The position numbers and the translations under genes are program-made. DNA of 64,000 nucleotides, taken from assembly GCF_023276405.1 (NCBI RefSeq), contig NZ_JALRMO010000001.1:248001-312000 (forward strand). The letters are read 5' to 3'. This DNA comes from Paenibacillus hamazuiensis. GTDB taxonomy: Bacteria > Bacillota > Bacilli > Paenibacillales > NBRC-103111. The notes beneath the pieces were generated by a model that saw only the letters and a program-made list of their open reading frames with translations, had not been told where the DNA came from and ran no database searches. Within the stretch, counting starts at the first letter, position 1, and each line of letters starts with the position of its first letter. Shown here one piece after another: positions 59,278 to 64,000 of the stretch.

Positions 59278-59290
59278 TAATTATAATCGC
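59278..59290. promoter_or_regulatory. MarR operator 2
   Basis: TTAGAT-T-ATCTAA, identical to operator 1 except the central base, with shared flanks (AGTTAG..., TAATTA). It lies 61 bp before the MFS start. Confidence 0.8.
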
Positions 59291-59350
59291 TGCATAAGGG
59301 CATATATTCTCGCTCAAAGCTTCGAAAAAGTTCAGAAAGAGGTGTTATGA

Positions 59351-60532
59351 ATGGCAAGAAATTATTCCTTGATGACCGCCGTCTTATGCTGGTCCGGCCT
59401 GGCGGTCATGTCGAGTCTGTACGTTACGATTCCGCTTACCGCGTTGTTTGCCGGGCATTTTGGCGTCACCATGACGCAAGCTGCGGCTGCCGGCAGCGTG
59501 TACTCGCTCGGATTCGCGGCCGGATGTCTCGTTTACGGTGCCGTATCCGACAAGTACGGGAGGAGGAAGGTCATCGTTATCGGACTTATCGCGTTGACCT
59601 TCGTCTCGCTTCTGCTTGGAACGGCCGACAGCTTTTCATCGATTATTGCGCTTAGGTGCTTGCAAGGTGCGGCGGCGGCGACATTTTCTCCTGTCGCTTT
59701 GGCTTATGCGGTAGAGATGTACCCTCCGGAGAAGCGTGTGACGGCGATCGGTTTTATCAGCACGGGTTTTCTGGTTGCCGGCATCGTCGGTCAGGTCGTC
59801 AGCAGTTTGATCAGCGAGTTATACGGCTGGAATGCGGTATTTTATTTGCTGGCCGCCGTTTACGCGGCCACCGTGATGCTCGTGCTCAGGCTGCTGCCCA
59901 AAGGCGAGATTCAGAATGCAAGCGCCCGGATATCGGAGCCGCTCGCGCAAATCGGAAAAGTGTTCGGACAGAAACAGCTCGTCTTTTGTTATATCGTTGC
60001 GTTAGTGCTGCTCATGACATTTGTCAGCATGTACACAGTATTGGGAAGTTATTTGACCGGACCCGAATTCGGATTGAACAGCCGGCAGGTTCTTTACATT
60101 CGTTCTGCGGGCGTTTTGGGAATGCTTGTTTCTCCTTTCGCAGGAAGGCTGGCGAGACGCTTCGGGGTCCGTACGGTATTGCGAGGCGGGCTGCTTGTCG
60201 CGGCAGCGAGTCTCGCAGCGATGGGCGTCACCCCCGATTTGTCCTTTCTCGTGTGCGTGAGCCTGGTGTTTGTGGCAGGAATCGCGCTCTCCGTGCCGTC
60301 GCTTATTGCCCTCGTCGGACAATGGGGCGGCAAAGCACGAGGGATTGCCGTTTCGGTTTACACATTCATTTTGTTCGCGGGCACGAGTGTGGGGCCGGTC
60401 TTATCGGTTCGTTTGATGCAAATGGGCAGCTATTCGCTTACATTTGCCTTGCTGGCGCTCATCCTCGGTGCCGGATTGCTGGCCGCTTGTTTGATTCGGG
60501 GGGATGCGTCGGAAAAAACGACGGCAGGCTGA
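59351..60532 (+). CDS. MFS transporter, 12 helices (DHA1-like)
   Basis: 393-residue efflux-type carrier with motif A (GAVSDKYGRRKVIVI) between helices 2 and 3 and a matching half-copy later (FAGRLARRFGVRTV). RCLQGAAAATFSPVALA in helix 4 is motif B-like. AGAGGTG precedes the ATG. It is controlled in all likelihood by the MarR protein encoded 102 bp upstream. Substrate unknown. A short hairpin (CGCAG/CTGCG, 60539-60558) followed by TTTT ends the transcript. Confidence 0.9.
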   Translation: MARNYSLMTAVLCWSGLAVMSSLYVTIPLTALFAGHFGVTMTQAAAAGSVYSLGFAAGCLVYGAVSDKYGRRKVIVIGLIALTFVSLLLGTADSFSSIIALRCLQGAAAATFSPVALAYAVEMYPPEKRVTAIGFISTGFLVAGIVGQVVSSLISELYGWNAVFYLLAAVYAATVMLVLRLLPKGEIQNASARISEPLAQIGKVFGQKQLVFCYIVALVLLMTFVSMYTVLGSYLTGPEFGLNSRQVLYIRSAGVLGMLVSPFAGRLARRFGVRTVLRGGLLVAAASLAAMGVTPDLSFLVCVSLVFVAGIALSVPSLIALVGQWGGKARGIAVSVYTFILFAGTSVGPVLSVRLMQMGSYSLTFALLALILGAGLLAACLIRGDASEKTTAG

Positions 60533-60538
60533 AAAAGC

Positions 60539-60558
60539 CGCAGGTTCTTCTGCGTTTT
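60539..60558 (+). terminator. Short terminator after the MFS gene
   Basis: CGCAG-GTTCTT-CTGCG followed by TTTT; a small but well-formed stem. Confidence 0.65.
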
Positions 60559-60614
60559 CCGCCCCGGTTGATTGGCGGGCTGTCGAATACGCCAATCCAT
60601 TCGTTATTTTGTGT

Positions 60615-60790
60615 GATTTTTCGAATACGATAGTTGGATCTGGCGCAAAAAGAAAAATTATATCTGATTTTTCATACATATTGCTCGATTTTACCGTGGT
60701 AGGGCATGTATGTATATGATTTTTCATGTATATTGGTCTGATTTATGATCCTAGAGTAACTTTTATGCGATTTTTCATACAGAATCAACG
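60615..60790. repeat. Four phased GATTTTTC motifs at 51-52 bp
   Basis: GATTTTTC starts at 60615, 60666, 60718 and 60769, spacings 51, 52 and 51 bp. Copies 2-4 continue CATRYA, and copies 2 and 3 extend through TATTG. The sequence between is AT-rich and only weakly conserved. The spacing is close to five helical turns. The gap between the MFS and HxlR genes holds no convincing ORF. Confidence 0.65.
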
Positions 60791-60849
60791 AGTAGAATCG
60801 TCGTTAAAACCAAATACGAAGCAGGAATTTTTGTTGCTATATTCGACTA

Positions 60850-60895
60850 GACCGGAATCCCTTGTGCAGCATGGGTTCCGGTCCTGTTTTTGCTT
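60850..60895 (+). terminator. Strong hairpin before the HxlR gene
   Basis: GACCGGAA-CCC type stem (GACCGGAATCC with GGGTTCCGGTC), followed by TGTTTTTG on the plus strand. No plus-strand gene is seen directly before it, so it may end a short transcript from the repeat array. Confidence 0.75.
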
Positions 60896-60936
60896 AGGAA
60901 ATAATGCGGAGCTAATTTTTTGGATAACGAGCTTGT

Positions 60937-61320
60937 TCAAGCTTCGCTCTCCTGCTCCGCCTGTTCCCTGATATCGGCCAGCTTGATCCTGAACTGCTCT
61001 CCCCAAGTTCTCATGGCGAGGATGATGGGCTCCAGCGTCCTGCCGAATTCCGTCAGCGAATATTCGACTTTGGGCGGCACCTCCTTATACACTTCGCGAT
61101 GAACGATGCCGTCGCGCTCCAGTTCGCGAAGCTGCAGTGTGAGCATAAATTGCGTAATCCCCGGGTGAATGCGCCGGAATTCGTTGAATCTTTTCGGGCC
61201 GTCGATCAGGTGATACAGGATGATTCCTTTCCATTTGCCTCCGATCACATCGAGGGTCGTTTCAACCGGACAACCTTCCCTGTCCGCAAGGTCCGCATAT
61301 CGGCTTCTTCGAACGCTCAT
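60937..61320 (-). CDS. HxlR-family regulator, second copy
   Basis: 127-residue winged-helix regulator. [20 protein letters not shown] is the family opening with its Cys, followed by [20 protein letters not shown] and the wing [24 protein letters not shown] lies near the ATG on the minus strand. It is divergent from the oxidoreductase at 61449, the usual arrangement for HxlR proteins that control electrophile- or aldehyde-detoxifying enzymes. Confidence 0.9.
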   Translation of the reverse strand: MSVRRSRYADLADREGCPVETTLDVIGGKWKGIILYHLIDGPKRFNEFRRIHPGITQFMLTLQLRELERDGIVHREVYKEVPPKVEYSLTEFGRTLEPIILAMRTWGEQFRIKLADIREQAEQESEA

Positions 61321-61375
61321 AACCCCTTTATCCTCCCAATAGTTTGATTTTTAATACTATATAATAAAATTCTGC

Positions 61376-61398
61376 GTACTTTTCAAAACCAAGTATAC
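61376..61398. promoter_or_regulatory. Candidate HxlR operator
   Basis: GTACTT and AAGTAT flank a 9-bp spacer (61376-61396), extended by AC at 61397-61398. The TACT...AGTA arms resemble HxlR boxes, but the spacing (N11) is larger than in the YodB-type site at 54038. Confidence 0.4.
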
Positions 61399-61448
61399 AT
61401 CATAAGATGAGTTTGTAATAGACACCCCCTTTGAAAGGATGAATACAA

Positions 61449-62483
61449 ATGAACCGTTCCCAAACCATGAAAGCCGTAGGGTATTACCGCACGCTGCCGA
61501 TATCCGATCCGGAATACCTTGTCGATCTCATCGTAGATAAGCCGGTCCCAACGGGGAAGGACATATTGGTGAAAATCAATGCGATCTCCGTCAATCCTGC
61601 CGATGTGAAAACCCGGGCCGGAGGCTACAACGACCCCAACACGCCCAAGATCATCGGCTGGGACGCGGCGGGAGTCGTGGAGCAGGTCGGGCCCGACTGC
61701 ACGATGTTCAAGCCGGGCGATGAAGTATATTATGCCGGCGATGTGGACCGCCCGGGAAGCAACAGCGAATACCAGCTTGTCGACGAGCGGATTGTCGGGA
61801 GAAAGCCGGCGTCGCTAAGCTACGCGCAGGCCGCGTCCATGCCGTTAACGACGTTGACCGCGTGGGAAGCGCTGCATCACCGCTTGGGGATAAGCCGGAA
61901 CGAACAGGAAAACCAGGGTCAATCGATCCTGATTATCGGCGCTGCCGGCGGCGTAGGATCGGTAGCGACCCAGCTAGCGAAGCTCGCAGGGCTGACCGTT
62001 ATCGGCACGGCTTCGCGGGAAGAGTCGTCCCGCTGGGCCCGGGAACACGGAGCGGATCACATCATCAATCACAGAGAAGCATTCGGTCCGCAGCTTGCGT
62101 CGCTTGGCTTTGACGCCGTCGATTATATTGTCTGCCTGAACGATACGGTTTTGCATTGGGATAACATGGCCGAAGCGATAAGGCCACAGGGGAAAATTTG
62201 CTCCATCGTTCCGGCGGGGAAGCCGGTTAATATGGACGCGATTTTTTTCAAAAGCGTTTCGTTCCATTGGGAGCTGATGTTTACCCGGCCGAAGTTTCAG
62301 ACCGGCGATATGACGGAGCAGCATCGTGTGCTGAATGCGGCGGCCGATTTGATCGACGCCGGAAGGTTGAAAGAGACGATGACGCGGCGGCTTGAGCCGA
62401 TCAACGCAGCGAACCTGAAATTGGCGCATGAAAAATTGCTCGCCGGCGACATGATCGGCAAGCTGGTTTTGGAAGGCTTTTAA
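61449..62483 (+). CDS. NADPH quinone-reductase-like alcohol dehydrogenase (MDR family)
   Basis: 344 residues. A GroES-like N-terminal domain (ISVNPADVKTRAGGYN; IIGWDAAGVVEQVG) is followed by a Rossmann domain with IIGAAGGVGSVATQLAK. The catalytic zinc Cys-His set is not evident, so it belongs with the zinc-independent quinone oxidoreductases. AAAGGATG precedes the ATG. It is controlled in all likelihood by the divergent HxlR gene. Probable role: reduction of quinones or unsaturated aldehydes. Confidence 0.9.
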   Translation: MNRSQTMKAVGYYRTLPISDPEYLVDLIVDKPVPTGKDILVKINAISVNPADVKTRAGGYNDPNTPKIIGWDAAGVVEQVGPDCTMFKPGDEVYYAGDVDRPGSNSEYQLVDERIVGRKPASLSYAQAASMPLTTLTAWEALHHRLGISRNEQENQGQSILIIGAAGGVGSVATQLAKLAGLTVIGTASREESSRWAREHGADHIINHREAFGPQLASLGFDAVDYIVCLNDTVLHWDNMAEAIRPQGKICSIVPAGKPVNMDAIFFKSVSFHWELMFTRPKFQTGDMTEQHRVLNAAADLIDAGRLKETMTRRLEPINAANLKLAHEKLLAGDMIGKLVLEGF

Positions 62484-62739
62484 ACCGTGCTGCAAACGAA
62501 TGGAGCTAACCCGAAGAGGGGGCTCCTTTTCGGCGTTTCCGCCTGCCTGGAGACAATTGGCTCGCATCGGCAGAATTCGGATAAGCGGCTGAAATGAGTT
62601 TATTGAGCTTGAAGCCCATCGCCGGTATAGTGGATTCGAATCAGTCCGCGTGCGGATATCGTGTCGCCCGGACCGGCACTTTCATAAGACTCGCTAAAGG
62701 ATAGCAGCCGGACGAAGCTGCACTTTGCAGCGAGCGATT
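62484..62739. other. Intergenic region, weak hairpin only
   Basis: GGAGC/GCTCC near 62501-62530 followed by TTTTC is a weak terminator for the oxidoreductase gene. I see nothing else before the cre site. Confidence 0.5.
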
Positions 62740-62755
62740 ATGAAAGCGTAAACAA
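62740..62755. promoter_or_regulatory. Full-consensus cre site (CcpA)
   Basis: ATGAAAGCGTAAACAA fits WTGNNARCGNWWWCAW at every position. It lies 5 bp before the SD of the following gene, inside the leader, where CcpA could act as a roadblock. Confidence 0.8.
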
Positions 62756-62773
62756 TAAAAAGGAGGTAAGATG

Positions 62774-64000
62774 ATGATGAAATGCTGGGGAACGAGGTGG
62801 ACTTCCGCATTCGTCGCAGCACTGCTTTTGCTGGGCGGCTGGCTTCAGGCAGCGGTCATTCCCGCTGAAGCGGCCGGTACGGGCTTGGAAGCTGCGGGGA
62901 CGACCGGGACAGCAGGGACTGCAGGAACAACCTATTACGTCGATGCAACCGCAGGCAGCGACAACAATTCCGGCATAAGCGAGAGTTCGGCGTGGAAGAC
63001 GCTGGGGAAGGTCAACTCCACCGTATTTCAGCCGGGCGACCGCATACTGCTTAAGTCCGGGGAAAGCTGGGAAGGCCAGCTGTGGCCGAAGGGCTCAGGC
63101 AGCGCGGGCAGCCCGATCGTGATCGACCGTTACGGGACGGGAGACAAACCGAAAATCGGCGGTAATGGACTGGTGAACGATGCGGTGCGCCTGTTCAACC
63201 AGGAGTATTGGGAGATCCGCAATCTGGATATCTCCAATGCGAAGCCGGCCACCTCCACTCCGGGCGAAAATTTGGGCGATTACCGCGGGATTCATATTTC
63301 CGGAGACAACAGCCGGCAGCTCAGTTATTTCCGCATCAGCGGAGTCGACGTGCATGACGTGACCGGGGAAATCAACTGGATCAGCGGCACGCAGCCGGAT
63401 CCGCCGGAGCCGGGCATCCGTTTCAAAACCGGCTGGGACGGTTCGAAAAAAACGGGCGGCATCGTGTTCGATACGACCGTGCCAGACATTTTTAACCCGC
63501 CGAACCAGGCTACGGTGATCAATGACGTGGTCGTCGAGAAATCGACGATCCGCAATACTTCTTTTGCCGGCATTACATTTAAGCAGTATACCGGGGACGG
63601 TAAAAACGAAAATGGAGAAACCATTGCGACGGCGACCGGATGGGGCACCCGCGCGAATGCATCCGATCCGAAATTTACGCCGCATACGAATATCGTCATC
63701 CGCGACAATTTCATCACGCAGGAAGGCACCGCTTACGGCTGCAACGGGATGTATTTGACCAACATTCGCGGCGGCCTTGTGGAGCGAAATGTCGTCTACC
63801 GCGCCGGTACTTCCGGCATCGAAACGTATTACGCCGACGACATCGTCATCCAGCACAACGAAGTGTACGAAACGCAGCAGAAGGCGGGAGGCGCCGACTC
63901 GAACGGGATCGACCCGGATAAGGGGACAACGAAAATCCTGATCCAATACAACTACGTCCACGATAACGGGGACGGCATTCTCATCTGCCAGTTTTCCTTC
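62774..64000 (+). CDS. Secreted right-handed beta-helix protein (partial, runs off the edge)
   Basis: 409 codons are visible, open to the last base. The signal peptide (FVAALLLLGGWLQAAVIPAEA) is followed by a Thr/Gly/Ala linker, then TYYVDATAGSDNNSGISESS and AWKTLGKVN, the start typical of secreted pectate-lyase-like or PL9-like beta-helix enzymes. Later coils are visible (IVIRDNFIT, GGLVERNVVYRAG, DIVIQHNEVYE). Three ATGs are in a row; with AGGAGGT at 62761-62767 the one at 62774 has the best distance. The cre site implies carbon control. Activity cannot be named without the C terminus. Confidence 0.85.
   Translation, partial: MMKCWGTRWTSAFVAALLLLGGWLQAAVIPAEAAGTGLEAAGTTGTAGTAGTTYYVDATAGSDNNSGISESSAWKTLGKVNSTVFQPGDRILLKSGESWEGQLWPKGSGSAGSPIVIDRYGTGDKPKIGGNGLVNDAVRLFNQEYWEIRNLDISNAKPATSTPGENLGDYRGIHISGDNSRQLSYFRISGVDVHDVTGEINWISGTQPDPPEPGIRFKTGWDGSKKTGGIVFDTTVPDIFNPPNQATVINDVVVEKSTIRNTSFAGITFKQYTGDGKNENGETIATATGWGTRANASDPKFTPHTNIVIRDNFITQEGTAYGCNGMYLTNIRGGLVERNVVYRAGTSGIETYYADDIVIQHNEVYETQQKAGGADSNGIDPDKGTTKILIQYNYVHDNGDGILICQFSF

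Noticed and set aside
60615-60790. CRISPR array
   Set aside because: The repeated part is only 8-18 bp and poorly kept, the spacers are AT-rich, and no cas gene is present.
1-64000. tRNA, rRNA, insertion sequences or prophage
   Set aside because: Reading both strands I found no cloverleaf with a conserved T-loop, no rRNA-like stretch and no transposase or integrase motif.

Overview
The window looks like a chromosomal segment of a Paenibacillus-type member of the Bacillota. Supporting signs are strong AGGAGG ribosome binding sites, sigma-A promoters, T-box leaders, and many LplB/YtcP-type ABC permeases with no ATPase gene beside them. AraC regulators fused to membrane sensors, HxlR regulators and Rho-independent terminators fit as well. 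I see no rRNA, tRNA, transposase, phage gene or CRISPR array. The last gene runs off the right edge.

Layout. 1-5.9 kb: a cytoplasmic GH95 glycosidase, then two tandem threonine T-boxes, a nucleotidyltransferase and a TGS-less threonyl-tRNA synthetase. 5.9-9.1 kb: a two-component system facing two small membrane proteins. 9.1-10 kb: a non-coding repeat block. 10-28 kb: the main glycan block. One operon holds two permeases, a binding lipoprotein, an AraC membrane sensor and GH95. An AraC gene faces a second operon of GH110, two permeases, a binding lipoprotein, a HAD phosphatase, a PhnP-like metallo-hydrolase and a GH123/DUF4091 protein. 28-36.7 kb: a coiled-coil protein, serine acetyltransferase, GNAT, aldo/keto reductase, luciferase-like monooxygenase and a heterodimeric ABC exporter. 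37-39.6 kb: a Tet(L)-like efflux pump behind a leader peptide, a small membrane protein and a HAD phosphatase. 39.6-42.2 kb: an AT-rich stretch of small genes, including a Prp-like protein without its catalytic cysteine. 42.2-47.5 kb: a third glycan module of AraC, divergent GH95 and an orphan binding protein. 47.5-51.5 kb: envelope proteins and lipoproteins. 51.5-62.5 kb: small regulator/effector modules (HxlR-DoxX-MFS, MarR-MFS, HxlR-oxidoreductase), an AAA/TPR pair and a GH28. 62.7 kb to the end: a secreted beta-helix protein behind a full cre site.

How it works together. The glycosidases of the glycan blocks (three GH95, GH110, GH123-like, GH28) have no signal peptides, while the binding proteins are lipoproteins. 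I infer that intact oligosaccharides are imported and trimmed in the cytoplasm. The GH95 + GH110 + GH123-like combination suggests fucosylated, alpha-galactosylated, HexNAc-containing glycans, possibly of blood-group type. Plant fucosylated glycans remain an alternative.

The most unusual features are these: an architecture of 23-bp palindromic motifs set about 50 bp apart in direct and inverted orientation, seen at three loci; a repeat of hairpins whose stems change sequence but keep pairing; the Tet(L)-type leader with competing hairpins; the cysteine-less Prp paralogue; and a 51-52 bp phased motif array at 60.6 kb. All calls come from reading the sequence and recalling families. No database search was run.
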